Origin: Turbatrix aceti
Lineage: Eukaryota > Nematoda > Chromadorea > Rhabditida > Panagrolaimidae
DNA length: 64,000 nt
Assembly (NCBI GenBank): GCA_963969345.1
Contig: OZ017768.1
Coordinates: forward strand, 1,612,001-1,676,000
Reading direction: 5' to 3'
The notes under the pieces were generated by a model. That model searched no databases, was not told the origin of the DNA, and saw nothing but the letters and a program-made list of their open reading frames with translations. Shown here in pieces: positions 23,917 through 35,160 of this stretch. The stretch's first letter is position 1, and each line of letters starts with the position of its first letter. Position numbers and translations under genes: made by a program.

Positions 23917-26900
23917 ATGGACGGTCGGTCGCCGAACCGCTCTAGCCATGCTGACAACCGTCAACAACAATCATTGAAAGACCGAACGGAGGCCATTTTG
24001 TCTGCTCATCCCAACCTACCAGCCGAAGTCGTCAGTCTCATCAACGACAGTCAGTCTAATGCCGCCGCTCGAGAGCTTGATGACGAGCTCGAGGCAGAAA
24101 TTGTCGTAGTTGGCAGCTCCAGGCTGCCTAACAGCGAGGGTGACACCCGCATTCCTCTGGTAGGGGCCAAGCAGTTTTCTTCGGCACAGCAGCGTCTCAA
24201 TCTCAGCAAAACCCACGTGCTTCAAACCGGTGAAAAAAAGAAACATCTTGAACGCATCCGCATTCCCGCGAAACAACGCGAATATCGAAATTGCAGCCAG
24301 TATCGACATTGCCGCGTCCCGCAAAACGAACTTTTTTTGCATGGAAGCTCAGGTAAGTTGCCTGTTCTTATCGATTTTTCAACGATTGATTCTCCAGGCA
24401 AGTTGTCTATCACCAAAAAATTACCAAAATCAAAAAATGTTGGACGACTTATTAAAACTTTTGAAAGCATGTCGCTACAACAACTACGTCAACACGAATA
24501 CCAATTTCTCTGCCAAGAAAACGAAATCAAGGCAAATGGTCAAGAATGCGTCGTCAACAAGGACAAACTTTGTTTACGTGCAGAGTCAACTCCGGCGCCT
24601 GTTCCCACAAATTTCTCAAATACTGATACTGTATGCACTGCTCAGATCAGTGTCGAAATGAATATCGCCAGTGATTTTCCCGGATATGATAACGCCAAAA
24701 TTGCCAGAAAAAAGGAAACTATTAAAAAACTTGATAATAATTTGTTTTATAATTCGCCTATGAAAGCTAACACCAATGCTTCAAACGCCAAACCCGTTAC
24801 CAAAAAAGTTTATGAACTGGAGGGAGCTTCATCTAGTTCTCAATCTTTCCACCCCACTCCTCCTTGGTGCAACCTTAAGGTCCTTGTCGTCCGTGAATTA
24901 TCGATTATGTTTTTCGTTTCCCTGTATTCTGTCACCTATTAATCAGCGTTGTTGGATACTCGACTCGAAATCCGGGTAAACCTCGCCCGAAAATTTTGGG
25001 TATTTGGATCGGGTTACCCAAATCCCATGGTTTTCGAGTTGGGTTACCTGATGTTTGCATTTCGAGTACCTATTAGCGCTGCGGTTAATATATTTTTTAA
25101 TAAATCATGTAATTTCAGTTACATTTGCGACACCATTCAACGAACGGCCTATTATTTTTTTGTTTTTGTGTATTATTTTGAAAAGAATAATTTTTTATGG
25201 TGATATCTTTAATATTTTTTTTTGTAATTTTGTACTATTGTATGTCATTTAGTGATAATAAACTCATTTGAAAAAAAGGCGAAATGGGTTGCAAAATCCC
25301 TTTTATATCTGTTGTGCCTTTTTTGCACAAAAGCATTGTGTTTCAGCCCTTTTAGCGGTCTTCCATTATCCATAATCACTTGCGTCATCGACACCAGACA
25401 TGAAAATGGCCCGCCGAAGCCCGGCCCGGCCCGGGCCCGGCCCAGGCCCGGGCCGGGCTTGGGCGGGCCTGTGACTTTTCAGTAGGCCCGGAAAAGCCCG
25501 TTATGGCCCGTTATTTAATAAATAATGTAAAAAATTATAAAAATTTACTGCATTTTGGTTATTTTTAACAAAATTTAGTCTCTACAGATAGAAAACATGG
25601 TATTTTGAATAAAAACGAGTTATTTATGTCATTTATATAACGATTGGCTGCTATTTTTTTGGATAAAAATTCGAAAAAAAACAGAGGGGATAATTTCGGG
25701 CCGGCCCGGCCCAGGCCCGGGCTTTCGACGGGCCGGGCCGGGCCGGGCCTGGGCCTAAAAATTAGGCCCGTTTTCATGTCTGATCGACACCCGGGTCTTT
25801 TTCTCGGATTCAGGTAAATTTTTCGGCAAAATTTTGACGGGGGTGTTTTACAAAAAAATGGGAATTAAATATTTCAAAAGCTTTCAGATTTTTTCAAGCT
25901 ATTTTGGTGAGTTTTTTTGCAAAATGATAGGTTGTTAGATATAAAAATTTTCCCCTGTTTTGATATTTTGGAAAAAAATCGTAAAAACCATTAGAATTTC
26001 TCAATTACAGATTCCATCGATTTACTTTTCCGCAGATCATATCAAGTATTCCAACTTGCTGATTAGAGGTATTTTTGCCTTCATTCGCAATGTGTTTTAT
26101 TTATTTTGGTTTTAGGCGAGCACCCACACTGCCATCAACAATTTTGGTTCCGGCCTCAACGCGAATCAACGAACAAAAGCGACAAGTTCAGCTTACCTTA
26201 CAGGCCAGTTTAAAAACGGAGTCGGGTGAATGTCATAGCATCCACAGCTTTTGCTGCTAATAGCCAATGGTAGCCAATGATAGTTTCATCGTACTCTGTT
26301 TTGGGGAAAATGTTTTATGCGAATTCGAACGGGCAAAATTCAATCTCGGCATCCACAGCACTTTGCTGTAGAAATGGTAGCCATTTGTATTTTTGCCCCT
26401 TCAATTCCAAACGTACTAAAAAAACGTTCGGTATGCGCAACGCACGCTGCGTGCATACGACAAAAAAATAAGGTTTCCAAGAACCTTAAAGGGATGAAAC
26501 GAGCACGCGTCGCGTCTTCCATTTTTTTCCTTAAGACCCACTCTGCGAGCCGATTTATTTCCGACGACACAGGCATTTTACACCTTCCAATGTTTTGTGC
26601 CATAATTGTAGGCATCTATGGGGAGGGTCCAAATACCCATATCAAAATTTTTTTAGAAGGCGGATTCTGGAGCTACGGCTTCTGGAAGCTTTCGACGTCA
26701 AATTTTCAAAATGCTTCGAAAATTCTGATTTTTGGTATACAGGGGTATCTTGGCACGAGAAATCGACTGGTGTATTTAGTTTTCTCAAAAAACATCTGAC
26801 TTTTTTGAAAAAATGTGATTTCTGGTTTTTCCGCCCGTTTTTGTCCGTTGCTTGGCTCCAGCATACGTATTTTGCCCGATGCGGCCGTTTTCACAGTTAA

Positions 26901-29642
26901 TTCTAACAGCACATATTGTTATCTCTCTCAGGAAGTCAAAAAAACAATTTATTTCGATCATTATTTTTTGTTTCGAATTTTTTTATGCCGCCAACTCAAG
27001 CAAAAACGGGTGAAAAAAGTGAGAAAGTGGTGTGCGCCATGCATGCGCTGCAGCACGGCGCGCACTCGCATGTTGCGCGCACGAAGAGCAGGCACAGAGA
27101 CGTAAATCTGTGCGTTTTTTCACCCGTTTTTGCTCGAGTTGGCGGCATAAAAAAATTCGAAACACAAAATAATGATCGAAATAAATTGTTTTTTTGACTT
27201 CCTGAGAGAGATAACAATATGTGCTGTTAGAATTAACTGTGAAAACGGCCGCATCGGGCAAAATACGTATGCTGGAGCCAAGCAACGGACAAAAACGGGC
27301 GGAAAAACCAGAAATCATATTTTTTTCAAAAAAGTCAGATGTTTTTTGAGAAAACTAAATACACCAGTCGATTGCTCGTGCCAAGATACCCCTGTATACC
27401 AAAAATCAGAATTTTTGAAACATTTTGAAAATTTGACGTCGAAAGCTTCCAGAAGCCGTAGCTCCAGAATCCGGCTTCTAAAAAAATTTTGATATGGGTA
27501 TTTGGACCCTCCCCATAGATGCCTACAATTATGGCACAAAACATTGGAAGGTGTAAAATGCCTGTGTCGGACGCTCCACCTTACTAATAAAAAAGCTCAC
27601 AGAGTGGGTCTTAAGGTCCTTACAAGGAAAGGCAAAGCGCCTTGTGAGATTCTTGAAAAGGATCTTGAAAAATCATTGAAATGTTCTTAAGGTTGCACCA
27701 AGGAGGAGTATCGAGACGTCAAAATGAAAAAGGAACAAACATCAAGTATACCAATATCTAGTAGAGTTGCGGAATACGTTGCAGAGAATCTTAATCAAGC
27801 AAAGCTTGCGTGTACACCAATAAATATTTTGCTTCTCGGACCAGTGCGTGTCGGTAAAACAACGCTGATTCACATCATCGCCTGTCTCGGACTCTGTAAA
27901 GATTTCGATGCTAGTAAAATTAGTTCCGCATGTTATGCTACTGAACAACGCCCAAGTGATCCAAAAATTAACATCAAAGCCAAGCTGGGTAACCCATCCG
28001 ACACAGACAAACCCCAAATTTACGAACTAAATTTTGATGGAAATATTTATAATTTCATCGACACTCCTGGATCCGGTGAATTACACAATAGTAACAGGCA
28101 AATAACCGTCAGAACTCATTACAAAATTATGAGAGCTTTATCGGATTTTTCTAAAATCCATGCCATCTGGATGATTGTTGATGCGTCAAAAAATTTTTCC
28201 GACAGCGCATCCGAAATTGAGCAAAATATGAAAATAATTGGCAAAGAAGCATTAAAAAATCTATTTTTCATATTTATTAAAAGTTCTGAGCAACAAGATA
28301 AATCGCAGGTGCTAAAGCGGCTTCAAAAGTGGTCCTGGCATAACATGGAACTGAGCGTTAAGTTTCGTGCTACAAAAAAAGTAGGTTTTTTTCTGAACGT
28401 AGTCATGATGTTCACAAATATTTTTTAGAATACGTTTTTCATCGACTCAAAGGGATTCCAGATAGTATGTTCAATTTCAAAAAAAAACATTGTATGACGA
28501 CAAGCTTATTTCAGGTACGTCAAAATTTTTCACGTTCGCGTTTCGCCGACGAATTAAATAAAAAAAATTGGATAAGTGCTCGAGAGCAGATGAGCCAAAT
28601 GTTAGATTGCGTTCCAAAAATTAAACCCCACGCGGTTAAGAATTCAATGGCGCTCAAAAAATTCCATGTGTTGAATACAGTGAAGAACAAATCAAAATTT
28701 TTCAAAATGCCGGAAAAATTTTTGCAATTCAATTTCGAAAACGACGACTTAGATTACCTGGCAAGTGTTATAAGAGAAGAACTTCAATGCGCTGAGTACG
28801 ACGTCAAAAGAATCGTAATCAACACTCGTTCAATAGTCTGCACAAATCCGGCATGCGTTGATGTTGTCAAAGAAGCGGGTTCAGATTCTTATACAATTCA
28901 TTACAAACAGGTGTGCCACGCAGGGGGCGTTGTAACCGGACTGATTTCCGGCAAAGAAATCGTAGAATCCCTAGGAATGGGAAACCGTTTTTGCAAAGCA
29001 TGCTATGCCCGAGGTCACAGATGCCTCATAGTGTACCACTATGAGATAAACTACGAACAAAAGATCTTCGCACGTACAACAGAATTAACAAAAGCCCTGG
29101 ATAACGTTTACGCAGCTCCTGATCCAATGGCTGCTATGAAATTATTCGCACAAAAATTAAAAAAAGAATTTGAAACTATTTCAAACTGGCTACCTATTTT
29201 CAAAAATTTTGGAAATCAACAGGATATTTATCACCTTGACAACAGTTTTATAGAAAACGTCAGAAATAAATTCATGGCCCCGATGGATTTAAAAACCCGA
29301 CAAAATTTGTCAGCAGAGCTCCATGATATCGATACTAAGTACAAACAGAGCATAGAAGACGAAGAAAATGACGACCAAAAAGATGGACCGAGGCTACATG
29401 CTGAACAAAAGCAAGACTTGGAAAAGATCGAAAAGCTATCTTCAGCAATAACAAGACCTGAAACCATTTCAGCAGATCGTTTTTTGGAAACTTGTGACGA
29501 GTTATTCAAATTGGAATTCTGTGGACCAAAGTTGCAGGAGTTGTATTACAAACACTTTGGCTACGCCGACAAAGATATAAGAATTGAAAGCGTACTTACA
29601 GCAAAAACATCGCAGACCGCTCCTCGTGATAGCCCCCCCTAA
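23917..29642 (+). CDS. AIG1/GIMAP-like P-loop GTPase, copy 2, interrupted by an insertion
   Basis: Paralogue of the 19641-22819 gene. Its N-terminal half is one exon from 23917 to about 24855; the introns that split copy 1 there are absent. The frame then meets a 2.85 kb insertion and resumes near 27710 (ATG at 27724), running to 28380, then exons 28429-28464 and 28515-29642, whose boundaries match copy 1 exactly. G1 is GPVRVGKTT (about 27838-27864) and G3 is DTPG. The G4 TKSD of copy 1 reads IKSS here, losing the base-recognition Asp. After EELQCAE comes a 90-residue Cys/His segment (VCTNPAC, QVCH, FCKACYARGHRC) absent from copy 1. AIG1-family proteins of fungi and invertebrates often carry such a cluster. 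Either the insertion is spliced as an intron, or the 3' half is now a separate gene, or the locus is a pseudogene. The 3' half is intact. Confidence 0.6.
25395..25782. mobile_element. hAT-type MITE, GC-rich, with 8-bp target duplication
   Basis: The inverted ends begin CAGACATGAAAA. The subterminal parts are rich in GGCCCGGCC-type repeats and the centre is AT-rich. Perfect 8-bp direct repeats ATCGACAC flank it (25387-25394 and 25783-25790). Eight-base duplications and CAG termini are hAT hallmarks. At 388 bp with no frame it is non-autonomous. Confidence 0.85.
26535..27610. mobile_element. Second long palindromic element flanked by TTAA
   Basis: Near-identical inverted arms (about 26535-27018 and 27118-27610) surround a GC-rich centre of about 100 bp. 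The ends GACCCACTCTG and its complement sit beside TTAA (26531-26534 and 27611-27614). A motif about 125 bp from the end (CGGATTCTG ... GGCTTCTGGAAG) matches one at about 140 bp in the 1344-2695 element, so the two appear related. No transposase frame. Confidence 0.75.
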
Positions 29643-30243
29643 AAGAAGCAAACTAAATATTCAGAACAATTGGTTATAATTATTTTGGAAAATCTTTGCA
29701 AAGGTAAATGAACACATATTATTAATTATAGTTCGTGTTCGCCGATTTTGAGTAACCTGCCCAGTTTTTACCGCGTTCCTCTCTCTCCTTCAACTGCCTC
29801 TACAGTGCTTCTACAGCCTCACAGTTTTAAACAATGCAAAACTATTTGTAATTAAATAAATTTCATTACAAAAAACAATGATTTATTGAGACAAACATCA
29901 GCGAAAGGACAAAAAAGAAGCACAAAAATAACAAAAAAATCTGAAAATCAAACGTTGAGTGCGTGCGCACTCGCATTCGTCATACTTTGCCAAGCTTGCA
30001 AAAAACTTTCACTTTCATCTTTTTGCAGCTTTTTGTACGTTTTTATCATTGTTTCAATCTATTTACGGTCACGTGGAAGCTTTCCTGCTGTGAACTGTAC
30101 TGATTTATCAGTCGAAGCACTTCCGCGGGTATTATTCATCATTGCATAGCGCTAGATCCGATTTGATGAGTTTTTGCTTCATTTTTAAAATTCTTGCAGA
30201 ACTTGCGTGATCTTTTTTTGACGGCACCGCGTCGAACGGCACG
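29643..30243. other. Intergenic region before MARS1
   Basis: It contains the 3' flank of GTPase copy 2 (AATAAA at about 29855) and the MARS1 leader. A T-rich TTCTTGCAG (AG at 30198-30199) lies 44 bases before the MARS1 ATG and is an acceptor candidate for a 5' UTR intron or leader trans-splicing. Nothing else is recognised. Confidence 0.5.
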
Positions 30244-33200
30244 ATGACGGATGACTACATTTCGCTGTGGGCTTCGACGCCGGAATACCTCGACGTTGAG
30301 AGTCGAAAACAGTGAGTTTGTATTTTTGTGCTTTGAAAGCTTCGAAATTGAAGTTTTTTAAAATAATAAAAATTTGTAGGCCAGATGGACTCCTGCCCAA
30401 GCCGAATCGTCGGAACGTTCTGATTACGTCCGCTTTGCCGTACGTCAATAACGTCCCTCATCTCGGCAATATCATCGGTTCGGTGCTGTCAGCGGACGTT
30501 TTTGCACGATTTACGCGTATCCGTAACTGCCAGACTCTCTACATCTGCGGTACCGATGAGTACGGCACTGCGACCGAGATGAAGGCACTCAAGGAGGGCA
30601 AGACGCCCAAGGAGATCTGCGATATGTATCATCACCTGCACAGGGAAATCTACGAGTGGTTCGACATTGCTTTTGATCGATTTGGACGAACTTCGACGGA
30701 GCATCACACTGCGTGAGTCACTTTTTTTAGGCCAGAGTAGGGTTTCATGAAAAGTATGGATTTTGAGAGGAAATTTTTGTTTGTTACTGAAAGTACGGTA
30801 TTTACGATGCAAAATTGTTATCTTTGAGGTGTCGTAAAATGTTACTTTTTTTTGGTGGAAAGTTATATTTTTGTTACGTTTTGGATTTACTATACTTTAG
30901 GTTTTTTTACTTTGTGAACAGTGTTCCGCTCTGGCCAAAATCGACTCTTTCGACTCCGACTCCCAGAATCGACTCTTTGACTCCGAGTTAAAATAGGTTC
31001 ACAAAAAATGCATCAATAAACGCCTAAAACTGCGTGCTTTCATCTTTAACGAGTTTTTATTTTACAAAATCAAACATTTGGCATCAAAAATGGCTATAAA
31101 AGTGTATTTTTTTCAAAAAATTTTCATCAAAGAGTCGACTCCAAAGAGTCAAAAGGTCATTTTGTAAAAATCGACTCTCGACTCTGACTCTGACTCTCGA
31201 CTCTCAGAGTCAGAGTCAAAGAGTCGACTCTGAGTCGGAGTCAGCGGAACACTGTTTGTGAATTACGATACGTATTATGCGATCGTATTACTTTTTCATT
31301 TACTATACTTTTTTGACAACAATTTGAGTTACGATATTTTTTGTTACTTTTCGAGTTACCATACTTTTTTGAAAATTAGGTTACTTTTTGAATTACGAGT
31401 TTTAGTTTTTATGCTATTTTTCCGACCACGATATTTTTTTTAGTCTAACCCAAGAAATCTTTTCGCAACTCGACAAAAACGGTTTCACGAGCATCGCCTC
31501 CCTCGAGCAACTGCACTGCGACAAGTGCAATTCCTTCCTCGCCGATCGCTACGTCGAAGGCACATGTCCTCTCTGCGGCTTCGACGACGCTCGGGGTGAT
31601 CAGTGCGACAAGTGTGGCAAGCTGCTCGATGCGGTCCAGCTCATCAATCCCAAGTGCCACGTGTGCTCTTCGACCCCCGTCATTCGAACTTCGAATCACA
31701 TTTTCCTGGATCTCGCTCAGCTTTCCCCAGAAGTCGAAGCCTACATCGAATCCGTCGCCACCGTCCCGGGCAGTCACTGGTCGACCAACGCGGTGTCTAT
31801 TGCGAGGTCATGGATCAAGACTGGTCTCGAAAAGCGCTGCATCACCCGGGACCTTTCCTGGGGCGTGCCAGTCCTGCTCCCCGGCTTTGAAAAAAAGGTC
31901 TTCTACGTCTGGTTCGACGCTCCCATCGGTTACCTGTCAATCACGAAATCGCTACTCGGTGACGGATGGACAAAGTGGTGGAAGAAGGATCCGAGCGTCA
32001 ATGTTGATCTCTACCAATTTCTCGGGAAAGGATAACGTCGCTTTTCACGCTGTCATGTTTCCCTCGACCATGCTGGGTACCCGGGAGCCCTACACGATGG
32101 TCAAGCACCTCTGCGCGACTGAGTATCTCAACTACGAGGACAAGAAGTTCAGCAAGAGTCGTGGAACGGGTGTCTTTGGCGATACTGTTAGCAAGATTGG
32201 CATTCCGGCTGATGTTTGGCGGTTTTATCTTATCTACATGAGGCCTGAGACTCAGGATACCGCTTTCTCGTGGGATGATTTTGCGCTCAAGGTGAGTTGA
32301 ATGAGGAAAATGGGTTTTGAGCTGTAACAACGAAAAATTTGACCAAATGATCAAAATTTGGAACACCTGAAGGTTAAAAATATCGTTAAAAAAATACGTA
32401 GCGTTTTTTAAAAGTAAGGTTGTTTTCAGAGGCTATTTTATTACTTTCGCTAACAGTAACATTCACATTTTGTTGGTATTATGTTACTTTTGGTTTTTGC
32501 AGGCTAAACTGAAGTACCACTATTTTCCGTTATTGTGTTACTTTTGTTTGTAGTAACGTTCAAATTTTACCGTTATTTTGTAACTTCTGTGAAAAGTAAT
32601 ATTCACTTTTTGTCGATTTTATGTTACTTTAAAAAATCTGACCAACCAAATTTTTATGCATAATACTTTTTTTGTGAAATTTTGTTACTTTTTTTTCTGA
32701 AATGCGCATTTTTTCTAGTATTGCAGTAATTTTTATATCATTTTTTCCAGATTTACAGTTTTTTCTTTTTTTTTATTACTTTTGAATTTATTACTTTCCG
32801 TATTTTTCTGTAAAAAAAGTGAATTTACAGTAAAAAAAAAGTACGCTTTAAAAAAATTTTACAAGGAAAATTTAAAAATTGTCAAAATTAATTCTGACTG
32901 TAAAATACTCTAAGTTACGATATTTTTTAGGTTAACACCGAACTCCTAAGCAACCTCGGCAACTTTATCCACCGATCGTTGACATTCCTGTACAACAATT
33001 TTGACGCGACAGTCCCCGAAGCCATTCTGACAGAAACCGAGCACGAGCTGCTCGCCGGCATCGATGAGGACATCACGCAATTCATCGCCCTGTTTGAGGA
33101 TGTCAAACTTCGTGAATCGTTGACAAAGGTCCTGGCTGTCTCGCGCAGGGGCAACCAGTACATGCAGGCGAACAAGCCGTGGGTCCTAATCAAGGGCAAC

Positions 33201-35160
33201 GAAGAGGAACGACGCCGCGCTGGAACGGTTATCAGCATTACGGCTAACATCTCGCTGCTTCTGGCCGCAATGCTGCATCCATTCATGCCCAAGGTATCGG
33301 AACAGATCAGGCAGCAGTGCAATGTGAATGGGATTTTCTTGCTGCCGGAACACCCAGTTCAATTTATCAAAGCCGGACACAAAATTCAGCAAGTCAGTTT
33401 TTTTGGGGTTTGAAAAGGGGAAAATATCGTAACGCGTACAGTAATATTGAAAATTTGTTGCTAAAATGTTACTTTTGATAAAAGTAAGATTGCAATTTTG
33501 GCGCTATTTTATTACTTTTGCTATGAGTAATGTGCGCTTTTGGTCGCTAAAATGTTACTTTTGGTTTTGCAGTCTACGGTTAAGTAACACCTTTTTTCGC
33601 TATTCTATTATTTTTGAAAATAGTAACATTCAAGTTTTGCCCTTATGTTATTACTTTTTCACAGAGTAACGATTTTTTGATAAAAAAAATGCTCTAGAAC
33701 GTAAAAAAACGCGCATGCTGCAGGCAACGTGCACCGATCGCCCGAGTGACCATCCATTTCACGATCGATCAGGTTTTTTGCTGACTGCAACCTAAAAACC
33801 CCTCGTTTTTGATATTACACTACAGGCTTTCTTGTCTATGCTATCAAATACTTTACGTTTGATTGCCAGAGGAGAACAAATTCGATCACGTTGTTGGAGT
33901 AGTGCTATCTTTCAGCCAGTTGCCCTGTTCACCAAGTTGGAACCACCACAGGTTGCCGAGTGGAAGCGACAGTTTGGTGCGACATCATCGTCGTCCGATA
34001 CCCCAGCTGAGGAGAAAAAACAACCCCAGGCAAAGAAAAATCCAGGAAAACCCAAAATGGCTGGTGGTGAGTTGCTTTTTTTTGGGGTTTTGGTTGGTGG
34101 TTTTTATGGTGATTGTGAATGTTTTTTAGGTAAACAACAGCCTGCTGCAGCTGCGACAACGAAAAAGCTAGCCGAAGAACTGGCTCAGAAGTACGCAGAG
34201 GTGCTCAAGAAGGCCGCAGTTTCACCGGATGAGGCTTTGAAGTATGTTTCGTCGATTCAGACCGATATGGCGAAGCTTCGAGAGAGCGTTCAGGGACTTG
34301 GTTAGTTTGATTTTTATTTTTGGGCGATTGTGAAACTATTATATTTTGATATTTTTTCAGCCGGAGCGTACGAAAAAACCCAAGTCGCCGCCCTCGCACG
34401 AGAAAAGCAAGATTTGCAGTCCCAAGTTGCAAAACTCGTAAAAGAGCTTCGTGAAGCCGAAATCAAGGCTGGCGTTCCGCAGATTCCGATCCCAGATGAC
34501 GTTCTCCTCGGAAAAGCGTCGCTGAAGTCGGCAGATGCCACTCCTGAACCCGCTGCCGCCTCAGCTGCCCCCGCTGCTCCAGCCAAAAAAGACCACCCCA
34601 AGACCGAAAAAAAAGTCAAGGAAAAGAAAGAAAAAGCCCCAGCCAAACCCGCACCCGTCGACGACGCTGTTGACATCGGCCGTCTGGACCTCCGTGTGGG
34701 CTTCATCCTTGAGGCCAAAAAACACCCCGATGCCGACGCCCTCTACGTCGAAACCATCGATGTCGGCGAAGAAAATCCGAGAACCGTCATTTCCGGCCTC
34801 GTCAAGTGGGTCCCACTCGAACAGATGCAGCAGAGAAAGGTCGTCTGTCTCTGCAATCTGAAACCCGTCAAAATGCGTGGAATCGAATCCCAGGCAATGG
34901 TCATGTGCGCTTCTTCCGCGGACAAGGTCGAGATCATGGAAGTCGACCCTTCTGCCCAGCCTGGAGACGCCGTGACCTGCGAGCCTTTCGTCCACCGCCC
35001 AGACGCGATTCTGAATCCCAAAAAGAAGGTCTGGGAAACGGTGGCTCCGGATCTCGTCGTTGCACCGGACGGAAGCGCGACGTACAAGGGTTCGGTCCTG
35101 CTGGTGGGAGGCAAGACTCCGATGACTGCCCCATCTCTTCGGAATGTCAACGTTCGTTGA
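30244..35160 (+). CDS. MARS1: Methionyl-tRNA synthetase with C-terminal EMAPII domain
   Basis: Charges tRNA-Met in the cytoplasm. Exons 30244-30311, 30380-30712, 31444-32291, 32931-33392, 33916-34066, 34130-34300 and 34361-35160 give about 943 residues. The class I catalytic core begins directly, without a GST-like N-terminal domain. HIGH is HLGN (50-53), zinc-knuckle CxxC pairs start at 159, 175, 188 and 205, and KMSKS is KFSKS (368-372). The anticodon-binding helical domain follows, then a WHEP-like or coiled-coil linker rich in Lys/Ala/Pro, and a C-terminal EMAPII/Trbp111 tRNA-binding domain from about 780. Such fusions occur in C. elegans MARS-1. Exon 3 has one surplus base: the conserved GKDN is broken in GGGAAAGGATAAC (32024-32036), giving GK-G-stop. 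All other junctions are in phase, so a sequencing error or a recent mutation is likely. Confidence 0.93.
30919..31254. mobile_element. hAT-type MITE in MARS1 intron 2
   Basis: The termini CAGTGTTCCGCT and AGCGGAACACTG are inverted, and perfect 8-bp duplications TTTGTGAA flank the element (30911-30918 and 31255-31262). The interior is mostly repeated GACTC/GAGTC words, giving a self-complementary 336-bp sequence. It carries no coding frame. Confidence 0.88.
32405..32800 (+). repeat. TTACTTTT intronic repeat in MARS1 intron 3
   Basis: Units of the form TTACTTTTGCTAACAGTAACATTCAC recur here with variation. One unit contains TTTTTGCAGGCTAAACTGAAGTA (about 32496), resembling a 3' splice site followed at once by stops. 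The same arrangement recurs in other introns of this window. Confidence 0.65.
33465..33670 (+). repeat. TTACTTTT intronic repeat in MARS1 intron 4
   Basis: Same repeat family as 32405-32800: GCTAAAATGTTACTTTTG, GGCGCTATTTTATTACTTTT and a GGTTTTGCAG unit near 33563. Confidence 0.65.

Larger units (their letters stand above)
24856..27709. mobile_element. 2.85-kb insertion bounded by 24-bp inverted repeats
   Basis: The ends (24856-24879 and 27686-27709) are perfect complements, reading ACTCCTCCTTGGTGCAACC and onward. They mark the break in alignment between the two GTPase paralogues. Inside lie a hAT-type element (25395-25782) and a long palindrome (26535-27610). No target duplication is seen outside the repeats and no transposase is found. 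The last 130 bases inside encode an exon-like frame (GLKVLTRKGKAPCEILEKDL) stopped once before the resuming GTPase frame. A donor-like AAG/GTCCTT at 24880 and AG at 27708 would splice in phase, which is speculative. Confidence 0.6.
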
